DNA from: Ricinus communis
Lineage: Eukaryota > Streptophyta > Magnoliopsida > Malpighiales > Euphorbiaceae
NCBI RefSeq assembly: GCF_019578655.1
Contig: NC_063257.1
Span: forward strand, 496,001-560,000
DNA length: 64,000 nt
Direction of reading: 5' to 3'
Both the position numbers and the translations under genes were made by a program. The notes beneath the pieces were generated by a model. That model was given only the letters and a program-made list of their open reading frames with translations. It made no database searches and had not been told where the DNA came from. Shown here one piece after another: positions 12,993-26,500 of this stretch (positions are counted from its first letter, which is position 1; every line of letters begins with the position of its first letter).

Positions 12993-14820
12993 GGATGTCA
13001 AGTTAAGAGATTGTATGTTGTTGTTGGTGTAAAATTTTTACTTTCCTATTTTGTAGATTTGGACTCTTTTTATTAATTATAGCTGAAAATATCCAGCAAG
13101 TTCCAAGCTTTATCAATAGAGCTTAATTGTCTCTTGGTGTACTGATGCAAAACCTTGTTGCAAGACTAGCAGCTCATGATTCTTTTATAAGTTAGAAAAA
13201 TTTCCAGGAAAAAGAAAAAAGAGATCACTTTAAAAACCAATGATTCTGAGTTTTGATGACAAAATGCAGACTTCCAAGTACAATATATAAGAATGAGAAT
13301 TAGAGTTTCTTTTATAAGTGCGAAGCTATCCAAGGCAATTATCAGTAGTATTGTCCCAGGGTCAAACTTATCATCATTAACAATTATGTCAATGTACATG
13401 ACATGGGCCATTGTTATTCCCATACACGTATTCTTTGATATATATGATCTCCTCCAACTGATCTAATGTCCTGCAATTAGAAATATATGATCCCAGTGAC
13501 TGCATTTGGTAATCTATTTCAATGGTCAAATTAGTAAGGAATGAGTATTACTAATTTTTCCATGCTTAATTGGAGCACGCTTCTGATAATGACATTGGCT
13601 TGGCCGTGTGCGATTCTTACAGTTAAAAGCAGACAATTAGGTTGTTTATATCATGAATCCAATACCAATAAGGCATGGCCTGGTCCATATTAATGCTGCT
13701 GGATGGATCATCGCAGCGACATGCCACTGTTTCTTGCTTGCACAAATGGACTTGCTTTGTCTCCTTCATTTTATTCAAGTTATCAAATAAAAACAAGCAC
13801 TAATAATTATAAAACACAAGTGACTAAAGAGTATTCCTTCTTTTCCCAATTAAGAGACTTGTATTCTTGTAATTATATCTTTCCTTTTTTTTGCTCAATC
13901 AAATAAAATATTTGAAGTAAAAATCACTTGGTATTATACGCTGAACTGACCGAATCTATTTTTTTTTTTTTTTTTAAAGAACAGAAGAAGTTCAAGGTGA
14001 CTTGAGCAATACATGCAGAGATTGATTAGTATAAAGCCCATACTTGTAGCCGTTAATGATAAAAATTGAATGGCCCCCAAAGAGATATGAATACAATGAT
14101 TTGATTCCGAAAATTAAATTATTAGAACACAGTAATCACAGTTTAGAAGCATGATTTCACATGGCTGCACGCTCCCCATTGCTGGCCAAACCTTTTGAGG
14201 AAAAAAGAGTGCAACTTTCAGTTTTTATTTTTTTGGGTTACAAGAGTGCTGCTTTCATATGATACCTACCAAGTTAAAAGGGTCGTGTCTGGATGGATCT
14301 TGTTGGTGGTGGGGGTGGCTAATGTGGCCCCGTTAACATGGACCTCAATGGTCAAGCACCAGTCGACGCATTCTACTCTAAATCTAATCATGACAACATG
14401 ATGAAGAATAATCCACAGTTACCATTGTAATTCTTTTGGACCTTTTTTCTTACTCTCTCCAGTCTTCAATAACGGTCTTCTTTTGGCCTAGCTAGCTACA
14501 AGAAAAAATTTCACGCTTTCAGGTGCTGTAGTTCAAAGAAGGATTCATCATCCACTGAAGGAAAAGAATGGCAAAGTTCAAAGAAAGATTTCAATTTTGT
14601 GTTGTCGATTGAATGCAATGCAATGCATTCTTTCTTTCTTGTTGTTTTGGGTAACAGGTTATGTGATCAATTATTTAAAAGGTGAAGTAGGTTTTATTAT
14701 TACCATTCTCCATCCTTCACTGTATATATAAATAGATGCCTTCCTAGCTAGGGCATGATCATGAAGAGAAGGCAGCCAGTTGTCTTCACTAGAGTCAAAT
14801 GTTATACAATCATGATCTGC

Positions 14821-14924
14821 AGAACGTTTCTCCATAAGATAAGACACGCTCTCATCAAACAAAATGGTTTAAAGAACGTTTCTCCATAAGATAAGACACT
14901 CTCTCATCAAACAAAATGGTTTAA
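14821..14924. repeat. 52-bp direct tandem duplication
   Basis: Two back-to-back copies, 14821-14872 and 14873-14924, each beginning AGAACGTTTCTCCATAAGAT and ending in an AAAATGGTTTAA run. I count one difference (G at 14848 versus T at 14900). Non-coding; it looks like a recent replication-slippage or repair duplication. Confidence 0.9.
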
Positions 14925-17892
14925 ATGGTAAAATGATTGAATTCAACATGATTAAACATGCTTATTTAAGCAGTAATTAGCATCGATCCCCTAGGAAAGA
15001 GACTGTACTTGGGCATGTTCACGGGGAAATCTGACATGGAAAGTTAATTTCAATGCTCGAGATTAACAATATGCGAAACCCTGATCTCAATTTTGAGAAA
15101 TTTCCTGAAATACAGTATCCCACTTCTTGGATCTCTAGAAACTGCATTACTCAGAGTTGCAGGCTGTATGACATGGACCCCGTTTGTATTCGTATGCGAA
15201 AAATAATATAAAATAAACAAAAGCAAATGATGAAAAAAAAAAATTTCTATTTATAATATCAATCGTTAAATATCGAATAGAAGAATATATAAAGCAATTT
15301 ATATATGTGAATATCTTATATTTTAAAATTGGATGATCTATATGTATTTAATTATTTAACACTAATAAATATACATGATTGGCTCGTTAAAATAGGTGAC
15401 CGGAAAAAATATCTGATGCATGTAGTTTCAATTGCTAAGGAAAACAAAACCATAGGTCTATCTTCTGATGTTAAAGAAATCTGGTCCTCTGTTGTTGGTA
15501 GAGCCCTCAAAAAATAAATGGGTATTTAGAGAAAAATTGAAGAGCTGAAGGGACATTGTGGTTGTTAGGTTGTATAATTAAGTTCAGTTGGAATTATATG
15601 TGATCAGCAAACTCAGGAAAAACTTATGTTTTGGTGATGCCAGTGGCAATTAGTGTAGCAGGACCATTCTTGGTAGGCGTTCGGCGATGCAAATTTTAAT
15701 GAAGAGCTCCTCCCTCATATGCAGTCCATCCGTGTCTTTAATACAACCAAGAAATTGTCTTACAAATAGTTGTTGAGATATATATTCTTTTTATTCTATA
15801 TTAACCTTTTTCTTTTTCTTTTTTTTCAAATTAAAAGAATTTTGATGGATTTGATTCAAAAATTGGATTATGTTTCTGTACAGCTAATGTGTCATGAATT
15901 AGAAATGGACTAATCGTTCCTGTACTGGCCAGGCCAAGACCACAACCTTTTTTGAAGCAGAGATGCGAAGGGATATGTAAATTGAATGGCACTGACTTCT
16001 CTAAATTATTGAGTACCAATTTCTTGAAATGTATATTATAAAATATCATGTCTAGAAATAATAGCAACCTGTAACCATTCATAATATTATGCTACCATAA
16101 TTTATACACATCTGAATTTATATATAAACCTGTTAAATTTTTATTTCATTTAATTTAATCAATCTATTTTAATTATTTTATACTTAAAATTTAACACATC
16201 ATGACCCTTCAAAACTGATATAAAATTATTGAGGGAAAAAATATGATAATAAATTATCAAGTAGTCGCGATTATTGAACACACAAATTCATGAATATCTT
16301 TTAAGAAGAAAAAGGAAACGGAAAGTTCAAAATAAACAAAGAATACGTACAAAAAACCATCTGGCAGTTTGACTTTTGTCATGAGAAAAGCACAAGAGAA
16401 TCTTGCTCTATGGAAAGCCCTCATTAGTGAAGAATTAAGAAAACATGGGACTTGATTAGGAAAGGGAAAGCAGGGGGATTGCGTGTGGAGAGGCGAGTCT
16501 TCTTCTTCGTCGTGTTTTCTTTGCATATGATCGAGGCGTGGCGCCGAGAGCTATGATTACGTCAAACTCACAGCAATGATTATATTAGATGGCCAACAAA
16601 ACAAACAGTATCAGATGTATCCTCAATTTTTTGCAGTTTTGTTTTCCTTCCTTCCCCACTTTTCTTGCTTTTCATTTTTGAAAAGAGAAAAAAAGAAGAA
16701 AAGCTTTAATGGTAAAAAAGAAAAGAAGCCCATAAAAAAAAGAAAGAAAGCCCAAAAGCATACTCTCCCTCTCCCTCTGCCTGCGTGTCTGGCTGTCAGT
16801 CTATCTATATTCTATAACTATTTACAGGACCGCCACCGCTCGGGGCCCCACATCTAGAATCTGTGTCAGGTGGGCCTCCACCATCGTCATCATCATCACC
16901 TTCCCATCATTAATCCCACTCCAAAAATTCTATTCCACTTGACTGTTTAAGATTTTTTTATTTATTTTTGTAACAAGTGATTTTTGCTTGTGGATTTGTG
17001 GGTCTACTGTGCATTTACTGCTGCCATCCCAACCACTAAGTAATTTATAACCCCAAATATGACCTCATGTAGATTGCAACTCTCATTTCATTTGACCATT
17101 CTCTCCTCCCTTTTCTTTATATAGATTCTTAATTAGGAATAAAAGTCATATTGGCCCCTTAACTTTTCCTCAATGTCCAAATTTAGCAACAAAGGTATCA
17201 TTTTTAGATCATCTAACTCCAAATTTGTTCCATCGCATGAGCATGTATTTGCTCCTAATGCTCTGTGCGTGATATATTTTTTTAACAAAAACTAAAAAGA
17301 TTTCAATTAGATATTTCTCTTTTTTGTTCCCACTTTCCGTTCATTTCCCTGAATAAAACAATTAGACCAATTTGAAGACCATCTCTAATACTACAAATCC
17401 AGAGGTAGTTTGATAAACTAGAAGGATTCTGCTCATATTCTTCCTTATATCGCCCAAACATGAAAAGAAACCAAGAAATGAACCCACCGAGATGGATGTT
17501 TGCATACTAATTTATAGCATGTCTGATTAAAATGATCAGAGGTCTTTCGATTGCACTATTTTTTTTGCTTCACTAACAATCTATTTTTTTAATCTTTTTT
17601 CAATTGAAATAGGTACCAGATTCATAAAACAGAACACTCCAAACTTTAAAAAATAATAGTTCAAAAACTCAATAAAAAGAAATATTAAGTAATATAATAT
17701 GATCAAATTCAATACCTGAAACTCATATTAAGATTTTTGTTTCTTATTTTTCATACTTTTTAACAAATTTTTGTTTTTAGCTCAGTAATAAATGTTTCTG
17801 TTATTGTTAGAGGGCATTAATCATTTGAACATTAATGAACAAAAAGAAAAAGCTAGAATTTTCATAATTGAGACAAAGTTTGAGACATTGGA

Positions 17893-17936
<44 letters not shown>
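17893..17936. repeat. (AAT)n microsatellite, about 15 units
   Basis: An uninterrupted run of AAT units over 44 bases in AT-rich spacer DNA, probably length-polymorphic. Confidence 0.95.
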
Positions 17937-17937
<1 letters not shown>

Positions 17938-20554
17938 TATCATAGTCATATTAATATAGAAAAGGGTATTGAAAAGATCCTAAAAAACACACTATGAACA
18001 TTTTTGTTTAAATCGTGTGTTTTTTCATTTGAAAGATAAATTGTATAAAACATTCCAATAATCACGATAAGGCAAAACGACAGATAGATTTTACCTCTTT
18101 ACCTGATTTTATTTTCTCCTATTGAAATATATAAACTTAAAAAAATGTGGTTAAGTATTTTAGTTTCCATTTGAATGGATTAACCAATTCAAAACGTCAG
18201 CCAGTCCAGAGGTGATGCAACTTAATTAGGTAGGGACAATAACTTGTTTACAGCACTTAAATGGAATTGGACAACTCCAAAACGATTGTCGTATCTAACC
18301 AAATTTATATGAAACAGGAAATGCAAAAAGAGCAATGTTTAGCTACTTCTATTTGTGATAGTGGTTGAAGGTTGATCCGTCCAACTATCACCTGTCTCTA
18401 GTGGGGTAGTAGTTGCTTTACCTATATAATATATAATTTTGGACTCTAAATTAAATTTTTTAATGTGTTTCTAACTTTATTGATGTATCATGGAATTATC
18501 TTTTTACTTTAATGGTAATTACAAGATTTTGAAATATTTGATTTTTTAACTATTTTAAATTATTATCTTTTATAAAAATTGAACTCATAAAAGATTTGTG
18601 ATGAAACAAGAAAAATTAAAATTATTTTAAAACTTTAGACTAAAAAGATAATTACAATAACAGTACCAACCGGATAATACATGAATAGAAAAATAATTTT
18701 AATATTTGAGTTAAACATTAAATGTATTTGATAAATAAAGCTATTATTAATTATTTTTCTGAAATCTTATAATTTATATTAGAGCATTCATGATGTTGTT
18801 TTTAAATTTTTAATTAAAAAAATAAAAAAATATATTTGAATTTAATGATTTTTTCTCTATATTTATTTTTTATTTTATCCACAAAATTTAAAATTTTATC
18901 TAATAAAAATTATTTAAAAAAAGTAAAAGATAAATATAATTAATAAAATATATAAAAACTAGTAATGTGTTAATCATAATAAAAATAAAAAATAGAATTT
19001 GACTCTCTAAAATTAGAGAGCTAGTATCCTATTTTATTTAAGATATTTTATAATCTTATTTTATTGAATAATTTTTGTAATAAAAAAAATATAATTTTAT
19101 ATAAAGAGAAAAAAAGGCTATTAAATTTTTTATATCAGCAATAAGTTTTATAAATAATTTCGTTTATAAGATACTCGTAATGCATTAAATGGAAGGGAAA
19201 ATGAGCCAACTTTGATTTGGTTAATCAAATTAAAAAAAATGATTAGGTTTTGTGTTTTCGGGTGGGAAGAGTTCACCAAGTTGCACTCAATTTCAAGACA
19301 CAGTTAGTCAAAGAGAGATGAATGAACAGAATAAAGTGCGCAGTGACGACAAGTGTGAACTTTCAAAGCATTCCTTTTAGGTGTTTTTCTTTTTTGGCAG
19401 CGAACGATTGGGTTTCTGCTGCACATCACGACTCAGTGCTCAGTGCTCAGTGTTCTCACCCACACCCACTCGCTCGCTCAGTTGACACTCGCAAATCCCA
19501 AATTAATTAAACCTAAAAAGTAATATTAGACAAGTGAAAACGACGTCAGTGCTGTCAGTTTCCTTTCATATTCACTGTCAATCCATTTCCATTTTTGAAA
19601 AGGGAGAAAGAAAAACAATGTTCTATCCTAAAATCCAATCTCTATTCCCTTTCACACGACTCTTAAGCTCCAAATTACTGCTATAACCTTATTTCGCTGT
19701 ACTGTTTAATTTCGATAATATTAGATATACAATAAATATTTTTATGTAGCAAGATCTTCAATAACACTCCCTGTCAAATTTATAACAATAGGTTTATAAG
19801 GAAATCATTATCTTACACAATAATGAACTATTATAATTCGTTTAATTTCTTACTAAATTTGTTCAAATTACACCTTCAAATTAGATTTAAATGCTATTCT
19901 TTTTTAACAATAGGCTTACATGTTATTTTTTCTTTATTTATTTATTTATATGTTATAATTTAGGGAGTCGAGCATTGAAGTTAAACTATATTTCTAGATT
20001 CTTCTAAAATATTTATTTTTTTTGAATAAAAAACTAGAAATTAAATAAATCAAATGAATTTTTAAATTTGTAAAAAAAAAAAGCATATAACAAATAAACA
20101 CACAACATTAAAAAAGTACGTCAAATCTTATGAATTATAATATAACAAGATATATAATCTTTAATGAATTCTATGCGTATTCATCATGCAGAAGGTTTAT
20201 AGATTTCAAAAACAAATGGGCAATTTAAGTAGTTTTCTTTCGAATTGGGGCAATTTCTGTAGTATGAAATAATTAAAGGGAGACAAACGCAATTGACCAA
20301 ATAAAAAGGAAAAGAAAATTAATATTAGAAAATCAAATAATCCGACAAAGAAACCGAAAGAAAGGGGCAATTCCGTCAATAGAAAAGTTGCATATTCTTT
20401 TTTGCCTTTCATGGTACATATATATTAATTCGTTCGCCCTCCTAAAAAAGCGTGTAGGTTGCCAGCATCAGAACGACGACTACTGGAGCTGCTACTACTA
20501 CTGCTAATACAAATACTAGTTCCTTTCTCCTTCTTCTCTGTTGGCCTAGCCCAG

Positions 20555-20562
20555 TTATAAAT
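20555..20562 (+). promoter_or_regulatory. Putative TATA box of the NPC1 gene
   Basis: TTATAAAT lies about 165 bases before the NPC1 ATG at 20721. It is the best TATA-like site in the proximal upstream region. Support is positional only. Confidence 0.35.
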
Positions 20563-20720
20563 TCCAGGCAACTTTTTGACTCTTTCACCTCGCAATTCGC
20601 AAACGCATAACGTAAACACCTCCTGCATTTCTATCCTTCTCTTTCTCTATCTGTTTCATATATGTACACACCATAATTTTGTGAGCATCATTTGCAATTG
20701 AGTCGCTGTGTTTGGCAACA

Positions 20721-23488
20721 ATGAAGCTCCTCCTCCTATCAATTTATTTCTTCCAGGCAAGACCTCTCTGTTTTCTTTTTTCTTTTTTCAAAAAATTTTC
20801 CATTGAATTGTCGTGTGATTGTTTGGATTCACTTAAGCTGTCAACGGTTACCATGGTTAGTCACCTGATGCAGAGAATGACGGAATTCGAGTCTGTGTTT
20901 ATTTGTAGATTTATTTTTTTCCGATGTCTCGAAACATCCTATTAGAAAATGAATTTATTGATTAGAATTGAGAGTGTACTTTTGCAGAATTTTTCTTTTT
21001 TCCTTTTTCCTAACTTCATAATTTGGATAAACTTAAAAAATTAAAAAGAAAAGAAAAACTACAGAATTATAGTCTTGTTAAATCTGGAAATACGGAGAAG
21101 GACAGTTTTACTGTCTCGGCAGGTGAAAAATAGCTGTAATTTTCATGGAGAAATGAATTAGCAAATGCATTTCGAAAATGACTTTAATTATACTTTTTAA
21201 TTTTGTTATACACTAATGTCAAGACTTTGTGTATTTTCAGGTTCTATTTGTTGCATCTGTAATTAAAGCAGAGGAATTAGATACAAGATGGCTTTTGACA
21301 TCCAATGCTGTGTCTAGGTAAGGCATTATTAATGTGAATTCTTATAATGTCCAAATATTTATAGTTCGTGACAGGTTCATGTGAAGAGAGAATTCCTTCT
21401 TTAATGTGGGTGATTCTAATTCCATTGCAACTTGCTATATATGTATAAGCACTATCATCTGGCAAATTGAATAACTTTGATATCTCTTTATTTGAATTAT
21501 TAGTTAATTACATCCCTTAATCTTTTAGTGAAAGGCATACTGAAGAATATTGTGCTATGTATGACATCTGTGGAGCACGTGATGATGGAAAAGTATTGAA
21601 TTGTCCGCGCGGATCCCCATCTGTGAAGGTGAATTTTAGGAGGACTTGTAGCTGTTATAGCATTGATTCTGCTTTGATGTTGTTCCTAGCATGAAATTCT
21701 TGCTTATTATATATGGTACTTCACCCAACTTCTATTCTCTGTTCCCCATCTGTATATTTTAGGAGGACCTGTGTCTGTTATAGCATTAATTATGGCTTGA
21801 TATTGTTCCTAGAATGAAATATTTTGCTTACGGTCTTTGGAAGTTCATCTGGTGGGAAACGGCTACTATTCTTTAGCTTTCCTGTCTGCATGTGTTTTTT
21901 CTGCATGCCTACTGCAATAAAGTTTGTAGCAGCTGCTAAAATTTGTAATTATTGCATCCTTTTTTTTTTTTTTGTTTCTCAGCCAGATGAATTGCTTTCA
22001 CAAAAGATCCAAAGTTTGTGCCCAACAATCACTGGCAATGTTTGTTGCACAGCAGCACAGTTCGCCACATTGCGGTCACAAGTGCAGCAAGTAAGAATTG
22101 TTATGAGCTTTGAAAGTAATATTTAGTCTCTTGAATAAAATGATTCCTGTGGAGTTAATAACATTTGATGCCACCAAATTCAATTTTAGGACGTTGATCT
22201 TCTTGCTTCTTTTATGAAGAATGCTTGCGGCATTTGTCCTTTGACTGTAGTTTGTAACTTAGCAATATCTGCATTGAGGATTTTCAAGTTTCAATTTTCC
22301 ATTTCAGCAACTAGTCAAGATGTTTGTGTTTATTCATCTACTCCAAGGATGAGGATTCATTATTTGGGGTTGATATTGTACAGAACGTTTACCCTGAAAC
22401 TGTGAAACTTTAGGCCCAAGGCTGCAGATTTAATGTTTTTTTAAGCATTTTCATGTCTTACATTAAAGTCTCGCTTTTCTTGTGCCTTTTATTAACTCAA
22501 GGGTCAAGACTTCCTTTCATCTATTATTGTTCTCTTTTTCTGGTTAAGTTGTTATTTTAATGTGTCAAGGAATTTACCAATTGTTTTAATCTAAATATTA
22601 TAGACTTGGCTGAGAATAAGCTTATATTTCATCCTGCTAAGAGTCTTGATGTTGCTATTTTTCTCTGCTTTCTTCCCTCTGCAGAATTACGTTGTACATA
22701 TACTCAATCAAATAAATAAGTATTTTTATTAATCAATTTTTGATTTGCAGGCAATTCCTTTTCTTGTTGGCTGTCCAGCATGCTTAAGAAACTTTTTGAA
22801 TCTGTTCTGTGAGCTTACCTGCTCTCCACATCAGAGTTTGTTTATCAATGTGACTTCTATATCCAAGGTCAGCAGTCCTTATCAATCAATCTCCATGCTT
22901 GTTCTCAGGGGAGCTTTATATGTTCTCATCACCATCTCACATGACATTGATGTTTATAATCAGCAAAGATACCTCTAATTGGAATTATTTCTAAGATAAA
23001 CATGGGAATTAACTGTCACATTTCCCTATTGTTCTGTAATAATAGTGTGATTATCATTTTTGGGAGGTATTAAATGCTTAAATTTGTTACATTTTAATAG
23101 ATTTATGACATGGTCTAATATAATCTGTTTGTTTGCCTTTCAATTTCATTGTTCTCCACATGGGTATGTCCACTTGTTCAGTGGAGGCTTGATTGATGCA
23201 TTAAATCAGGCTTTGGTCATTGATGTTGAGTTGGTCATTTAGACTTCTTGGAGATATACACATCATTCTTTATGCTTAAGAACGTGAAGGTGACTTATTC
23301 TCTTTTCAGGTTAAAAACAATTTGACCGTGGATGGAATTGATTTTTATATAACTGATGCTTTTGGTGAAGGGTTATATGACTCTTGCAAGGATGTAAAGT
23401 TTGGTACCATGAATACTCGAGCTCTAAACTTCATTGGCGCTGGTGCTCAAAATTTTAGAGGTGACTTTGATTCTTTGAAACACACAAC

Positions 23489-23546
<58 letters not shown>

Positions 23547-26500
23547 GTTCATCGAGTATCATGTCATTCTGTGGTTAATATATGAACGGGTTCTAGTGAA
23601 CAAGCTAGTGGATCTTGTTTCTGTGGAATAATATGTTTTCTAGTGCTAAGTTTATATTTCTTAAGACAAACAATGCAAAGATTAGATAGCAAAGTCCTCG
23701 GGAATGTTCCTTTAGTGGGAAGTGTGGCAATTGGTGATTTCAAAATTATTGATTTTCTGATGTAATAAACTATGTTAATGACTGAGAGAAACAATTGATC
23801 TCTATTACTATAAATGACAAATTGGAATATGGATAGTGGATAGTCATGGTTTTAGTTGTGATGGCTTTGTAGAAAGTATCTTGAGATGGAGATCTACAGT
23901 GTAATCCAGAAGACGCACAATAGGAGAATATTCCTGAAGGATGAGCTTTAAACCTTGTGATATCTGAAGGATATCTTTCTTACTGTTGATCTTTTGTCAA
24001 GTCTGTTAGCCTTGGAATTAGAGAGTGCCAACTGCTAATAGCTTGTGCAGTATTACAACAAATAGTTGAATATATATGCATTTCCAGACAGCCGATGGAT
24101 TGTATAGTGTAAACTCGTTTTAGTCTTCTTAAGCCCATTTGCTAGTTGCTCATATAGTATATGCATATTACTTGCATTTATACATAATTTGTGCAGTGCT
24201 TATGCTGTAATCTACTTTGGCAGAGTGGTTTGCATTTATTGGTAGACGAGCAGCCCCTAATCTCCCAGGCTCACCGTATGCCATCACGTTCAAGTCAGCT
24301 GCTCCTGCATCATCAGGAATGAAACCCATGAATGTATCTACATATTCATGCGGTGATGTATCACTAGGCTGTTCTTGCGGTGATTGCCCCACTGCTCCCA
24401 TTTGTGCCAATACAGCTCCTCATTCACAGCATGAGAGAGCTTCCTGTTCAGTGAGATTTGGATCTCTCAAGGTGAGGAATCGTGCATTATAAAACTTCTC
24501 ATCTTAGTTTGGATTTATTTAAGTTGATTCAAAGTGTTTAGCAATTAAAGTTCATTACACTTTTTTTGGGACTCAATATACCAGTATAAACTTTTCTATT
24601 ACTTTTTCTTCTCAATATCTGCAGGCCAAATGCATCGACTTTGCTCTGACAATTCTTTATATCCTGTTGGTTTCCATGCTTTTGGGGTGGGGTTTGTTCC
24701 ATCGAAAAAGAGAAAGGGACCAAACATCTACAATGAAACCATTGCCAAATGTCATGGATGGTGGTGAAATTCATTCCGTTATTAGGAGGAAGGATGAGAA
24801 TCTCCCAATGCAGGTGATTTTAAAGTTCTCGCCTGCTTATGTTTTGTGTAGTCCTAAGTTATTTTTCCTTAATCCAACAATAAAGGGAATGAGTTCAGTT
24901 AGGTGATTTCACTTGAGCTTTACACAAATTATGAGAAAGTTTACAAAGTGAAAGAAATTAGAGCTCTGTCTATTCTTACTAGTTGGACAATCTCATTTTT
25001 AAGACAATTGTCTCTAATTTCCTTTTGACTTGAATTATCAGATGGGTGAATATTCTCCCCAAACTGGAAACAGGGTTCAGCTTTCAATTGTGCAAGGATA
25101 CATGGCAAAGTTTTACAGGTCACTGCCTATCCCATTAATTCTTGAAGCAGTGTAGCAGAAGGGTTTTTTACACTGTACTTTATGTTCAGGAGATATGGAA
25201 CATGGGTTGCGAGACATCCTATCCTTGTATTAAGCGTGTCTGTTGCTTTAGTTCTTCTACTTTGTTTGGGCCTAATCCGTTTTAAGGTGGAGACCCGGCC
25301 TGAGAAGGTACAATTTGGCACCTAAAGGCTTATTTCTTTTTGCATGAGCATATACAATTCCTTTCTGGTTATTACTACCTGAAAAGGCCATCTTGTGGGT
25401 GCTCATTGTCAACGATGTTGCACAAATATAAAGCTGTTGCTTTTGGTCTCTTCTCTCTTGTATGTGGCTTTCTTAACCATTGTGCTTTGGCCTGTTCTAA
25501 TATCAACTATATTCTTTTCCTTAAATAAGTGGCGACTGAAAATATTTACCAATGGCAGGATTAAGATCATATTTGAAAATTGCTGCATGATTTTGTTTAC
25601 TGGACTATATGTTAGGAAACACACATGAAAGAGCAGTAGGAAGCCTTATATTTTGTGAAAATTCAACTCAGAAGTCATGAACTTATGGCAAATTACACAC
25701 ATATTGGAAAAATAATACACTGTAGAGAATGGAAATTGATAAGCAGTTTGGTTTCTCTTAAGCCATTAGAAAAACTATTACATATCAAATTTCTCAGATT
25801 TTACTTAACAACTGACGAACATTTAAAAAAAAACTCTTGAGTAATCTACATATTCATAATTAGATTTAATAATGTTATTCTTACTTGATTTTTCCCCATA
25901 TATTTGTCACTTCTAATTCCTGTACTGTTTCAGCTATGGGTAGGCCCTGGCAGTAGAGCTGCAGAAGAAAAAAGATTTTTTGACAGCCACCTAGCACCTT
26001 TTTACAGAATTGAGCAGGTTATGCATTATTCTACTTGTGTGCTTTATATTTCTCTATTTTTTCCTATCAAGTTTTATCATTATGCATTTTATATTTATAT
26101 ATCTTTCCCATTCAAGTTTTAGTATTATACTTCTTATTTGGGTAGGAAGCAGTTAAAATTCTAGATATTAATTTCAGAAATTAGTTGTGACTTGAAATCA
26201 ACCTTACTATTACTAGGCAAGAGTTCTTGCGTCCTCTTTCCTCTTCTGTAAACAGTGAACCACTTGATCTACTTCTTATTATGTTCTTATTTGTTATTAT
26301 TAGGGGGAGGGAGGGGGAGGGGGGAATTCCAGAATGATGCATCTCGTATTTGTTATCATTATTTTACATGTCCTTGTCTATGCATGTAAAATCAGAAAAC
26401 AGAAGTGATTAGCTGCATTGAAGGATGATTTTGTATCTACTTTAGTTTTCTGATTTTCTTTTTCCTTGTGGATTGACAGCCTATGCTTTATTAAGGATTC

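Larger units (their letters stand above)
12993..20720. other. 7.7-kb spacer between PIX13-like kinase and NPC1
   Basis: No gene recognised. It contains a 52-bp tandem duplication (14821-14924), an (AAT)n microsatellite (17893-17936) and long AT-rich tracts (18420-19180, 19720-20170). A 62-codon open frame at 15329-15517 has coding-like composition but no recognised family. The last kilobase should be the NPC1 promoter. No tRNA-like cloverleaf or intact transposon was seen. Confidence 0.5.

Noticed and set aside
14821..14924. Possible CRISPR-like or phage-type direct repeat
   Set aside because: Only two abutting copies without spacers in a plant nuclear sequence; a simple tandem duplication explains it.
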